Notes: a model not told the origin generated them from the letters alone. Shown: positions 8,038 through 15,570, counted from the stretch's first letter. The stretch is 36,053 nt of DNA from Cyclobacteriaceae bacterium (GCA_021648745.1 JAKISE010000028.1:1-36053); one strand, 5' to 3'. Numbers and translations: made by a program.

Positions 8038-8410
8038 AACCGATCAACTTGAAAAGGCTTTAACATCCTTTGAAAAAGGAATATTGGAGAACCCAACTGA
8101 TATTGAACGAGATGGTGCTATTCAACGCTTTGAGTATTCGTTCGAACTTTCATGGAAAACCTTAAAGACTGTGTTGGAGTATTTGGGGATAGAAGACTGT
8201 AAATCACCCAGAAAAGCATTGCAAGCAGGGTTTATTCAAGAGTTAATCCTAGCAAAAGACCATGATGTATGGCTGAAAATGTTAGACGATAGAAATGAAA
8301 CTACTCATATTTACCATGAAGAAGTAGCAATCTCTATTTTTAGTCATTTGCAAGCGTACTATCAATTAATGCTAAAATTATTAGTTAAGCTAAAAAAGGA
8401 GATTAAATGA
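8012..8410 (+). CDS. HEPN protein, HI0074 / HepT-like putative toxin
   Basis: This is a 132-residue all-helical protein of the nucleotidyltransferase substrate-binding (HI0074) HEPN family. Family marks are AIQRFEYSFELSWKTLK (residues 36-52), SPRKALQAGF (65-74) and the motif RNETTHIY, giving Arg94, His99 and Tyr101 in the RX4HXY pattern found in HepT-type RNases and their AMPylation site. The frame also has an ATG at 7973, but the family N-terminus fits the ATG at 8012 better; this still overlaps the MNT gene by 26 bases. Its intact motif suggests a working RNase toxin or MNT substrate. It ends 12 bases before the right-hand repeat array. Confidence 0.87.
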   Translation: MTLAKVKAKTDQLEKALTSFEKGILENPTDIERDGAIQRFEYSFELSWKTLKTVLEYLGIEDCKSPRKALQAGFIQELILAKDHDVWLKMLDDRNETTHIYHEEVAISIFSHLQAYYQLMLKLLVKLKKEIK

Positions 8411-8422
8411 CTTAAATAACAG

Positions 8423-8465
8423 GTCTTGAGTCTAACATCTTAAGTCTAATAGTCTAACATCTAAT
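8423..8465. repeat. Heptamer repeat array, right arm of inverted repeat
   Basis: The bases read as GTCTTGA, GTCTAAC, ATCTTAA, GTCTAAT, one extra A, GTCTAAC and ATCTAAT. The 11-mer GTCTAACATCT occurs twice (8430-8440 and 8452-8462). The array is the inverted counterpart of 7097-7131. It ends three bases before the lpd ATG, so it forms the whole of the immediate lpd leader. Confidence 0.8.
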
Positions 8466-8468
8466 AAA

Positions 8469-9863
8469 ATGAAATACGATATAACAGTAATAGGATCAGG
8501 CCCCGGTGGATATGTTGCAGCCATTCGTTGTGCTCAACTAGGCTTCAAAACCGCCCTTATAGAAAAATACAACACGCTTGGAGGTACTTGCTTAAATGTA
8601 GGCTGTATTCCTTCCAAAGCATTGCTCGATTCTACCGAGCATTACCATAATGCACAAACCACCTTTGCTGAGCACGGCATTAAATTAACAGGTGTTAAAG
8701 CTGACCTAGGCCAAATGATTAAGCGGAAAGGCGAAGTCGTTTCTCAAACCACACAAGGCATCGATTTCTTAATGAAGAAAAATAAGATTGATGTACTTCA
8801 AGGCCTTGGTTCATTTGTGGATAAAAACACAATTAAGATTTCTGGTGAAAAAGAACAAACAATCACCACTGACAAGGTAATTATTGCTACAGGCTCTAAG
8901 CCTAGCTCTCTTCCATTTATCAAATTGGATAGGAAAAGAGTAATTACTTCTACCGAAGCGCTCCAACTAAAAGAAATTCCTAAGCACTTAGTTATTATTG
9001 GCGGAGGTGTAATTGGTCTTGAACTAGGTTCTGTGTATGCACGCCTAGGCGCCAAAGTATCTGTAGTAGAATATATGGATAGCCTAATCCCTACGATGGA
9101 TGCTACTATGGGGCGTGAGCTTAAAAAAGTGCTAAAGAAATTAGGCTTTGAGTACTACTTAAAACATAAAGTAACCGAGGTAAAAGGAACGGCTAAGACT
9201 GTTACTGTAAAAGCAGAAAATGCCAAAGGTGAAACAGTTGAAGTAAAAGGAGATTATTGCTTAGTAGCCGTAGGTCGCAAGCCTTACACCGAAGGCCTTG
9301 GTTTAGAAAACATCGGTATCACTACCGACAAGGCTGGGCGAATTGAAGTTGATGGTCAACTACAAACCAACGTACCAAATATTTATGCCATTGGCGATGT
9401 AATTAAAGGAGCCATGCTAGCTCATAAAGCCGAAGAAGAAGGCGTATTTGTGGCAGAAACCATTGCAGGTCAAAAACCACATATTCATTACAATTTGATT
9501 CCTGGCGTAGTTTACACTTGGCCAGAAGTGGCAGCAGTTGGTTACACCGAGCAACAACTTAAGGAGCAAGGCAGAGCCTATAAAACTGGGTCTTTCCCAT
9601 ACCGTGCCTTAGGCAGAGCCAGAGCTAGTATGGATATTGAAGGACAGGTAAAAGTGTTGGCAGACAAAGAAACAGATGAGATTTTAGGCGTTCATATTAT
9701 TGGAGCCAGAGCAGCTGATATGATTGCCTCAGCTGTTACGGCTATGGAATACCGAGCCTCAGCAGAAGACGTAGCTCGTATGAGCCATGCACATCCAACC
9801 TATATGGAAGCCGTAAAAGAAGCTTGCTTGGCTGCTACAGAAAATAGAGCTATTCATATGTAA
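8469..9863 (+). CDS. lpd: Dihydrolipoyl dehydrogenase (E3)
   Basis: E3 is the FAD enzyme that reoxidises dihydrolipoyl groups of 2-oxo acid dehydrogenase E2 proteins with NAD+. The 464 residues show the FAD site GSGPGGYVAA (9-18), the redox disulfide CLNVGC (Cys41, Cys46), the NAD-binding GGGVIGLELGS, the second FAD motif YAIGDV, and the C-terminal active-site HPTYMEAVKE (His442, Glu447). It follows sucAB in the same direction but is separated from sucB by a 1.37-kb insert, so it presumably depends on read-through or an unseen promoter. It may also serve pyruvate dehydrogenase. Confidence 0.97.
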   Translation: MKYDITVIGSGPGGYVAAIRCAQLGFKTALIEKYNTLGGTCLNVGCIPSKALLDSTEHYHNAQTTFAEHGIKLTGVKADLGQMIKRKGEVVSQTTQGIDFLMKKNKIDVLQGLGSFVDKNTIKISGEKEQTITTDKVIIATGSKPSSLPFIKLDRKRVITSTEALQLKEIPKHLVIIGGGVIGLELGSVYARLGAKVSVVEYMDSLIPTMDATMGRELKKVLKKLGFEYYLKHKVTEVKGTAKTVTVKAENAKGETVEVKGDYCLVAVGRKPYTEGLGLENIGITTDKAGRIEVDGQLQTNVPNIYAIGDVIKGAMLAHKAEEEGVFVAETIAGQKPHIHYNLIPGVVYTWPEVAAVGYTEQQLKEQGRAYKTGSFPYRALGRARASMDIEGQVKVLADKETDEILGVHIIGARAADMIASAVTAMEYRASAEDVARMSHAHPTYMEAVKEACLAATENRAIHM

Positions 9864-9880
9864 AGCAAAAAATACTGTAC

Positions 9881-9905
9881 TGTAAGCGAATTCTTACACT
9901 AGTGT
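9881..9905. other. Two adjacent palindromes after lpd
   Basis: TGTAAG (9881-9886) pairs with CTTACA (9893-9898) around CGAATT, and the perfect palindrome ACACTAGTGT (9896-9905) overlaps its end. There is no T-run, so a standard terminator is doubtful; a protein-binding site or weak 3' end structure is possible. The interval from 9864 to 9966 holds no gene that I can support. Confidence 0.35.
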
Positions 9906-9966
9906 CCCGAACTCAGGTTAGTAGGGAAATATGATTATTTTGAAATTGGGTATTCAATGAGTAAGC

Positions 9967-10125
9967 CTACCTTTTCTTCTTAAACTGTTCTAATACAGGA
10001 GAGCTGGCTTCGCATCCACAGTTTACTTCGCAGTTGCTTTTTTTAGAGAATAGGCTTTTATAAAGCCTAAAGCCTAGGTAGGCAGCAGCAGCTGCTACAA
10101 CAAGTAAAACTAGTATTTCCTGCAT
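9967..10125 (-). CDS. Small Cys-rich single-helix membrane protein
   Basis: This 52-residue reading frame runs from ATG at 10125 to TAG at 9967. Residues 3-21 are a membrane helix (EILVLLVVAAAAYLGFRLY), followed by Lys/Ser residues, then CEVNCGC (Cys32, Cys36, Cys38) and a basic end (EQFKKKR). The pattern of one N-terminal helix and a short Cys cluster resembles the FeoB-associated Cys-rich membrane protein family, but no feo gene is nearby, so the name is tentative. An exact TAnnTTTG motif ends four bases before the ATG. The gene lies downstream of rsmI on the same strand. Confidence 0.7.
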   Translation of the reverse strand: MQEILVLLVVAAAAAYLGFRLYKSLFSKKSNCEVNCGCEASSPVLEQFKKKR

Positions 10126-10129
10126 TGTA

Positions 10130-10137
10130 CAAATTTA
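10130..10137 (-). promoter_or_regulatory. Promoter -7 element for the small Cys-rich gene
   Basis: TAAATTTG on the minus strand matches TAnnTTTG exactly and ends four bases before the ATG at 10125. No good -33 element was seen. If used, the transcript would begin at or next to the start codon, giving a nearly leaderless mRNA. Confidence 0.35.
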
Positions 10138-10212
10138 GCCAGTTTGTTTAAATTAAAGAGAATTATTTAACGTCTATAAAACTACGACTCCTCCGAGGGT
10201 TAGGTTAATAAG

Positions 10213-10893
10213 TTATTTGCCCTTAACAATAATTACAAACTCTCCCTTAATAGTGCCGTTCTCAAAGTGGTTAGTTACTTCTTGCAAAGTTCCGTTTATG
10301 GTCTCTTCATAGAGCTTTGTGAGCTCACGAGAGACGGAGGTCGCCCTTTCTGTTCCCAGATGATCTGCAAGCTGATTTAAGGTCTTTAAAAGCCTGTGAG
10401 GTGATTCGTAGAGTATAATAGTACGCGTTTCTTCTGCCAACATTAAAAGGCGTGTTTGGCGTCCTTTTTTTGGAGGTAAAAAGCCCTCGAATACAAACCG
10501 ATCGGAAGGTAATCCGCTTTTTACCAATGCCGGCACAAATGCTGTAGCTCCTGGTAGGGCTTCGATTTTATATCCATGTTTTAAAACCTCATGTACAACT
10601 AAATAGCCTGGATCAGAAATTCCAGGAGAGCCCGCGTCTGAAACCAATGCCAAGGTTTCGCCTCTTCCCAAGCTCTCAACTACTCGGTTAACGGCATTGT
10701 GTTCGTTATGTGCATGATAACTGATGAGCTTTTTTTTGATATCAAAATGCTTCAACAATTTCCCTGTGGTTCTAGTGTCTTCTGCCAATACCGCATCTAC
10801 CGATTCTAAAATTTCAAGCGCACGGAGAGTGATATCTTTTAAATTACCAATTGGAGTTGGTACCAAGTAAAGCTGTGTTTTAGGGTCAGTCAT
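10213..10893 (-). CDS. rsmI: 16S rRNA 2'-O-ribose C1402 methyltransferase RsmI
   Basis: RsmI methylates the ribose of C1402 in 16S rRNA in the decoding centre. The protein opens with LYLVPTPIGNLKDITLRALE and has VLAEDTRTTGKLL (residues 35-47) and SDAGSPGISDPG (85-96), the tetrapyrrole-methylase-fold signatures. At 226 residues it lacks much of the C-terminal extension found in the ~286-residue E. coli enzyme, a common short form. It follows the DUF493 gene after 10 bases, probably co-transcribed. Confidence 0.95.
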   Translation of the reverse strand: MTDPKTQLYLVPTPIGNLKDITLRALEILESVDAVLAEDTRTTGKLLKHFDIKKKLISYHAHNEHNAVNRVVESLGRGETLALVSDAGSPGISDPGYLVVHEVLKHGYKIEALPGATAFVPALVKSGLPSDRFVFEGFLPPKKGRQTRLLMLAEETRTIILYESPHRLLKTLNQLADHLGTERATSVSRELTKLYEETINGTLQEVTNHFENGTIKGEFVIIVKGK

Positions 10894-10903
10894 TATGCAC
10901 TGA

Positions 10904-11167
10904 TTAGAGGGACATCACAGTTTTTACCTTAGATGCTTTTGTATAAATTGCCATTACTTCATCTGCACTCTGCACTAGTATTCTGAGCGAAATGCTTACG
11001 TATTTGCCTTTAGAAGAGGGCTTTTCTATAGCTCTATGCCCTCCTAGCACCACAAGTAGTTCCTCTTTGTGTTCCGTATTAACTATAAATTTAAACAAAT
11101 AGTCTGTAGGCCAAGTATACTGGTTGTTAAGTAGCTCCTTAAACTCTTTTTCTTTTGTAGTCTCCAT
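10904..11167 (-). CDS. DUF493 family protein
   Basis: This is an 87-residue protein starting METTKEKEFKELL. Central features are TWPTDYLFKFIV, a hydrophobic strand LLVVLGG, the strand YVSISLRILVQSADEVMAIY and a final helix, which fit the DUF493 (YbeD-like) ferredoxin-like fold, thought to be an ACT-like regulatory domain. An upstream in-frame ATG at 11191 would place the start inside a hairpin (11180-11203), so I chose the ATG at 11167. It precedes rsmI. The exact function is unknown. Confidence 0.8.
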   Translation of the reverse strand: METTKEKEFKELLNNQYTWPTDYLFKFIVNTEHKEELLVVLGGHRAIEKPSSKGKYVSISLRILVQSADEVMAIYTKASKVKTVMSL

Positions 11168-11179
11168 TATAAATACAAA

Positions 11180-11203
11180 TAGGGAGTACAAATGTACTCC
11201 CTA
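11180..11203 (-). terminator. Perfect hairpin between ppiD and the DUF493 gene
   Basis: TAGGGAGTAC (11180-11189) and GTACTCCCTA (11194-11203) form a perfect 10-bp stem with a four-base AAAT loop. It lies downstream of the ppiD stop and 12 bases before the DUF493 ATG; the minus-strand sequence after it is T-rich (TTTGTATTTAT), so it may terminate ppiD transcripts. Its centre also reads TACATTTG (11189-11196) on the minus strand, an exact -7 promoter motif, so it could instead, or also, be the start of the DUF493-rsmI transcript. Confidence 0.6.
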
Positions 11204-11268
11204 TTCTTAATATTTTATCGATATGATGCCTTACAATCTTAGGCAACTCATACAGTATGTACAGGCAC

Positions 11269-13377
11269 TTAGTAAAATTTATATCGTTCGTCTTTTACTT
11301 TAGCTTCTTTCTTAAGAAGTTCACCTAGATAGTATGAAGACCTGCTTTCTCTATTTCTTAATAAGTTACTAGAATGTAGGCTATAGTCGGTAATATCAGC
11401 AGCAGGGGTAGTGCTGTCTAATTGTATAATCACCACTCCGTTACTCGTTGTAATAGGTTCAGAAACTGAACCTTCCGCCAGAGAAAAAGATTTACCAATT
11501 GCTTCTGGTGCTGTACCAGCATTAGCAATAGTATTCGCTGATATTTTAAGATCGCTGGTAGAATAAACATTTGCATCAGCTCCGTAGCTAGAAGCTATTT
11601 CGTCTAATGTGCCTGTAAGTCCTTTCAATTTTTCAGCAATGATTTCCGCCTTCTTCTCATTTTTAACTTTTCCTGTAACTTCTAATCGTACAATATCAAT
11701 ATTAGCTAAGCCTTCCTCTTGCTCGTCAGTCATAACAGCCACTATGTATTGATTATCCAATTCATTTACAGGTGATACTTTGCCATCGGTTGCATCTCTA
11801 AACAACCAAGTAACCAATTGACGTGCTTTACCAATTCTGGTAATAGTTTCATCGTTAGGCTCAATATTGCTTGCTTCTAAAATCTGGTAGCCTTCTTTTT
11901 CAGCATTGGTTTTAAAATCATTATAATTTCCGCTTGTTCCTGCAAAAAAATCAGCCTTTCTAAAAGCTTCATCTCTAGTTTTATCACTTGGGGTAATTTC
12001 AATACCAACCGTTGCTACCTTGTACTTGGTGTAAGAAGCCAGCTCCGTTACATCAATAATATGAAACCCAAACTGGCTTTCAATTAAACGAGGCACAATG
12101 CCTGTTTTAGTTGCCTTGAATACGGCATTATCAAATGGCTCAACCATTCTTCCGGTCTCAAACCAACCTAAGTCTCCTCCATTTATTGCTGATCCTCCGT
12201 CTTTACTATTTTCTTTGGCTGCTTCGGCAAAATCATCTCCACCTAGTACTTGTCTTAATACCGAATTAGCCTCTGTTCTGGCTTTTGCTTTTGAAGCATC
12301 GGTATCATCATCCCATTTAATTAGGATATGTCGAGCTTTGGCAACGCCAACAGTATCTTCGTACATATCAGATAATTTGTAAAGCACATAATTTTCGTCT
12401 TGTATATAAGGGCCTATCACTGTGCCTTTGTTAATAATATTTAAATTAGAGGCTATAAGAAGCGGTAACGTATTTACTGAATATGTGTTAAAAAAGTCAC
12501 TTCCATCTGAATTGCTAGCAGCATATAATGAATCATCATTAATAGCTGTAAACTCTTCTTTCATTTTTCTAAGTTCATCTCTGTACTCTAACGAATCCTC
12601 TGGAGAGGCTGCAATTGAAATTGATATGTATTCAATCGATCTTGACCAATCTACCTTATACTCTTCTTCATTACTACTGATATAAGCTTTGAGCTCAGCG
12701 TCAGATACTGTTACAGAAGAATCGTTTACAGCATAAAATGGAACATGTAAATATTTAATTTCAGCTACTGTATTCTGATCTTTATATTCACGCTCTGCTT
12801 CCGCATCTGTTACAAAAGTTGATTTGCTTAGCAGGTTGTCTAATTTTATTCTCTTTCGAGCAGGAATTAAGTTATCTTCAAACTGCCTCCACTGTGCACG
12901 CCCTTGAGGAGTTGCATTTAATTGAGAAAGTGTTTGTAGTAATTGTTGCTTGCTAAATTGCCCTGTTGCTTGATCAATAAAAATTCGTTGAATATCAGGG
13001 CTAATATTTTTACCTTGTACCATATCAACCAGCTCTTCAGGGCTTACGCCAATATCTAAATCGGTGTACTCCTTATCGAATGATTTTTCAGCTACTAGCA
13101 ATAGCCAAGCTTGATTTCTCAAAGATCCTAGTTCTTCTGCTCCTGGGTTACGACCAAAGTTGGACGCATAGTTGTTTATAAGTATATCAACTCTTTTCTG
13201 AAACTGATCGTAAGATATTGACTCTCCGGCTATTTCACCTATATCTCTATCGTTGCCAGCCAAAATTGAATTTTGCCCACTTAGTAAATCTGTTAATACA
13301 AACGAACCAATAGCGACTGCTATAAATCCAATAATTAACTTACTCCCTTTCTCCCTTAATGTATTAATTAATGCCAT
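11269..13377 (-). CDS. ppiD: PpiD/SurA-type peptidylprolyl isomerase
   Basis: This is an envelope folding factor anchored in the inner membrane. Counting from ATG 13377 the protein has 702 residues: a short basic N-terminus (MALINTLREKGSK), one membrane helix (about 12-33), a SurA_N-like helical region, a PPIC parvulin domain (about 345-442, KARHILIKWDDD to FGFHIIDVTE) with the conserved GGDLGWFETGRMV, and a long C-terminal part with a second parvulin-like stretch. A frame extension to ATG 13410 exists, but a perfect promoter motif (13398-13405) lies within it, so the shorter start is better supported. PpiD helps proteins leaving the Sec channel. Confidence 0.9.
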   Translation of the reverse strand: MALINTLREKGSKLIIGFIAVAIGSFVLTDLLSGQNSILAGNDRDIGEIAGESISYDQFQKRVDILINNYASNFGRNPGAEELGSLRNQAWLLLVAEKSFDKEYTDLDIGVSPEELVDMVQGKNISPDIQRIFIDQATGQFSKQQLLQTLSQLNATPQGRAQWRQFEDNLIPARKRIKLDNLLSKSTFVTDAEAEREYKDQNTVAEIKYLHVPFYAVNDSSVTVSDAELKAYISSNEEEYKVDWSRSIEYISISIAASPEDSLEYRDELRKMKEEFTAINDDSLYAASNSDGSDFFNTYSVNTLPLLIASNLNIINKGTVIGPYIQDENYVLYKLSDMYEDTVGVAKARHILIKWDDDTDASKAKARTEANSVLRQVLGGDDFAEAAKENSKDGGSAINGGDLGWFETGRMVEPFDNAVFKATKTGIVPRLIESQFGFHIIDVTELASYTKYKVATVGIEITPSDKTRDEAFRKADFFAGTSGNYNDFKTNAEKEGYQILEASNIEPNDETITRIGKARQLVTWLFRDATDGKVSPVNELDNQYIVAVMTDEQEEGLANIDIVRLEVTGKVKNEKKAEIIAEKLKGLTGTLDEIASSYGADANVYSTSDLKISANTIANAGTAPEAIGKSFSLAEGSVSEPITTSNGVVIIQLDSTTPAADITDYSLHSSNLLRNRESRSSYYLGELLKKEAKVKDERYKFY

Positions 13378-13397
13378 TTTTTCTATTTTATCGACCG

Positions 13398-13430
13398 CAA
13401 AAATAGCCACTTAATGCCCACAAAACCAAA
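13398..13430 (-). promoter_or_regulatory. Promoter of ppiD
   Basis: On the minus strand TATTTTTG (13398-13405) matches TAnnTTTG exactly, and TTTG (13427-13430) lies 21 bases upstream, the -33 position. The predicted start site is about 14 bases before the ATG at 13377, which decides the ppiD start codon. Confidence 0.6.
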
Positions 13431-13496
13431 TAGATTAATTTAATCGTAATCCTTCTTAAAAAAGAGTGTTTTTTAAGTCCAAGACAGGTCTAAACT

Positions 13497-14768
13497 CTAT
13501 TTGATTTTTAACTGGATGGAGATTATTCTTTTTTCTTCCATCTCAATTATTTGAGCCGAAAATGGCTTAAATTCAATTACCTGCCCAGCACTTGGTATGT
13601 TTCCAGTAATGGAAAGAATTAGACCGCCTAATGTCTCGTATTCACCTAGGGGGAGTTTCCAGTTGTATTTATCATTTAAATACTCGATTTCAAGCCTTGC
13701 ACTAAGTGAATAGGTGTGGTCATCTATCTTTACCTCTTCCAATTCTTCCACATCATGTTCATCGTGGATCTCGCCAACAATTTCTTCAATTAAATCTTCT
13801 AGGCAAACAAGGCCACTAGTTCCGCCATACTCATCCACAACAACGGCAATGCCTTTTTTATCCGTTATAAATTTTACCATAAGCTCTTGAGCTCGCATGG
13901 TTTCGGGCACAATTATGATAGGTGCCATTATTTGCTTTATGCCTCTGGGTTTTTTAAATAACTCATGCGCATGGCAATAGCCCAACACATTGTCTATATT
14001 ATGCTCAAATACTAACACCTTCGAATGGCCACTTTCTATTAATGAATTTGTTAAGTCTTTAATCTTGCTGTTAATATCAATCGCTACAATCTCAGTTCGG
14101 GGTATCATACAATCTCGAATACGTGAGTTTTTAAACTCAATTGCATTCGTAAGAATTTCCTCATCTACATCGGGTAAATCATCTGATCCAAGGAGTGGGT
14201 CATTGGGATTTACTAAGTTTTTAATGTAGGTGTTTAAATCTGATAGTCCGTATACAGGTTTGGCTTCATCGTAACTTAGCCTAAAAACATACACTATTAG
14301 CATTTTAGAAACCCATGTTACCACTTTGGTGAGCGGCCAAAGTAAATAATATATGCCCAACATGGGGAAAGCCAACCACTTTAGTACGCGATTGGACTCT
14401 AGCATAAAAAGACTTTTTGGCAGAAATTCAGCTACAAAAAGTACTAAAAGGGTAGAAATAAGTGTTTGTAATACCAAGTGGCTGGCTGGCTGGCTTACAT
14501 AAGAGGGGAGGTGCTCATATAACCAAGGGTCTATGGCTTTTGCCATAAAAATACCATATATAACAAGGGCAATGTTATTACCTATGAGGGTAGTTCCTAA
14601 AAACCCTGACTGATTTTTTAAGAATTCAGCTAATACCCTGTCTGCCCAAGTGCCATTTTTTGCTTGTACTTCAAGCTGCAATTTATTTGCAGAAATAAAG
14701 GCTATTTCTATTCCAGAAAAGAAAGCTGAAAATAATAAGGCATTTATGATGATTGTTGAGTCTTCCAC
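13497..14768 (-). CDS. CNNM/CBS-domain membrane protein (hemolysin C / CorC family)
   Basis: The 423 residues show an N-terminal DUF21 (CNNM) membrane domain (about 1-175) with about four helices, including INALLFSAFFSGIEIAFIS; a CBS pair (about 200-320) with MIPRTEIVAIDIN and GIAVVVDEYGGTSGLVCLEDLIEEIVGEI; and a C-terminal CorC_HlyC domain (about 335-423). Such proteins are linked to Mg2+ or cobalt transport and are often misnamed hemolysins. The gliding protein GldE belongs to this family, but no gld gene is adjacent, so I do not assign that name. It follows the 81-residue gene by 12 bases, in an lptC-led cluster. Confidence 0.88.
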   Translation of the reverse strand: MEDSTIIINALLFSAFFSGIEIAFISANKLQLEVQAKNGTWADRVLAEFLKNQSGFLGTTLIGNNIALVIYGIFMAKAIDPWLYEHLPSYVSQPASHLVLQTLISTLLVLFVAEFLPKSLFMLESNRVLKWLAFPMLGIYYLLWPLTKVVTWVSKMLIVYVFRLSYDEAKPVYGLSDLNTYIKNLVNPNDPLLGSDDLPDVDEEILTNAIEFKNSRIRDCMIPRTEIVAIDINSKIKDLTNSLIESGHSKVLVFEHNIDNVLGYCHAHELFKKPRGIKQIMAPIIIVPETMRAQELMVKFITDKKGIAVVVDEYGGTSGLVCLEDLIEEIVGEIHDEHDVEELEEVKIDDHTYSLSARLEIEYLNDKYNWKLPLGEYETLGGLILSITGNIPSAGQVIEFKPFSAQIIEMEEKRIISIQLKIK

Positions 14769-14780
14769 CTTTTTGGAATG

Positions 14781-15026
14781 CTAATGATTACGATTCATAT
14801 ACCGTTTAGCTCTTCGGTTCATTGGAGGTTTGTTTTCCTCTTGCTTTTTCTTATTTTTTCTTATTTGGTAATATAAAAATAAGGCAATGGAAACCATAAA
14901 AATCCAATATGAATTTTCGAACCCATTATTTATTGTTTCGTTAACTCCGATTATTATAATGCCTGCACTTAAAAACAGTAGGATTATGTTTAGCAGATTT
15001 GTTTTAGGTTTAGGCTCCATCATCAT
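14781..15026 (-). CDS. Small two-helix membrane protein, unknown
   Basis: This 81-residue protein has two predicted membrane helices (about 11-27, LNIILLFLSAGIIIIGV, and 39-54, YWIFMVSIALFLYYQI) and a strongly basic C-terminus (RKNKKKQEENKPPMNRRAKR). Three Met codons in a row make the start uncertain within nine bases. It overlaps the end of lptC by 17 bases and precedes the CNNM gene by 12, so it is co-expressed with both. I recognise no family; its conserved-looking context suggests an envelope role, which is inference. Confidence 0.7.
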   Translation of the reverse strand: MMMEPKPKTNLLNIILLFLSAGIIIIGVNETINNGFENSYWIFMVSIALFLYYQIRKNKKKQEENKPPMNRRAKRYMNRNH

Positions 15027-15543
15027 TTACATCAATTAGTCCTTCAGGGTTTTCTAGGGTCCACTCCGAAAAGTCTTGTTTTGCTTTTAACCCAGTGCCT
15101 GTCATAAGCTCTCCAGGTGTTTCTATTCTCACAAATTTCTCTGTATAAACATCTTCGTTTTTGGGCTCCCAAAAAAGCTCTTCCGATTTTAAAGTTTCTT
15201 TGTTTGCTATATTATTAACTACAACATTTCCTGTTGCTTTCCACCGGTCATCTTCTTTGTAATAATAAGCATAATTAGCTTTTAAGGTGGCAGAGATGGT
15301 GCCATCTTTTTCAAAAAATGTAATAAACATGCCTTTTGGCACTTCTCTGTCTCCGTTTTGAAGGTCTAAGAGTTCCTCCGCTTTAACTATAGCTTTTTGC
15401 TTAGCTGAATCGCTGTACATTATGGTTGCCCCAGATAGTTTACTCAGTGGCCCTGTATAGGTCTGCGGAATTTCTTTTTCTTCCGCTTCTTTTACACATG
15501 ATACTAACAGTATAATTATAAAAATGCTTATTGCTCTTACCAT
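15010..15543 (-). CDS. lptC: LPS export periplasmic protein LptC (lipoprotein form)
   Basis: LptC passes lipopolysaccharide from the LptBFG ABC transporter to LptA across the periplasm. The 177-residue protein has a signal peptide with lipobox LVSC (Cys16), unlike the E. coli protein, which keeps an N-terminal helix anchor. The mature part shows the OstA/LptC beta-jellyroll pattern: GATIMYSDSAKQKAIVKAEELL, WKATGNVVVNN and TLKSEELFWEPKNEDVYTE. It heads a three-gene cluster with the 81-residue membrane protein and the CNNM gene. The other lpt genes are not in the window. Confidence 0.88.
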   Translation of the reverse strand: MVRAISIFIIILLVSCVKEAEEKEIPQTYTGPLSKLSGATIMYSDSAKQKAIVKAEELLDLQNGDREVPKGMFITFFEKDGTISATLKANYAYYYKEDDRWKATGNVVVNNIANKETLKSEELFWEPKNEDVYTEKFVRIETPGELMTGTGLKAKQDFSEWTLENPEGLIDVNDDGA

Positions 15544-15570
15544 AAAAGGCTCTAATTAATTTCCATAAAA

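Noticed and set aside
7097..8465. Cassette as an insertion sequence or integron
   Set aside because: No transposase or integrase, no terminal inverted repeats of IS type and no direct target-site duplication are visible; the flanking arrays are tandem heptamers.
10165..10200. Possible half of an inverted repeat (ACTACGACTCCTCCGAGG)
   Set aside because: It looks like one arm of a dyad but the second arm is missing, so no repeat can be claimed.
13378..13410. Longer PpiD N-terminus from ATG 13410
   Set aside because: A perfect promoter motif lies inside this stretch and the family start MALINTLREK begins at 13377.
13497..14768. Naming the CBS membrane protein GldE
   Set aside because: The family matches, but no gliding genes are nearby and CorC-like paralogues are frequent in this phylum.
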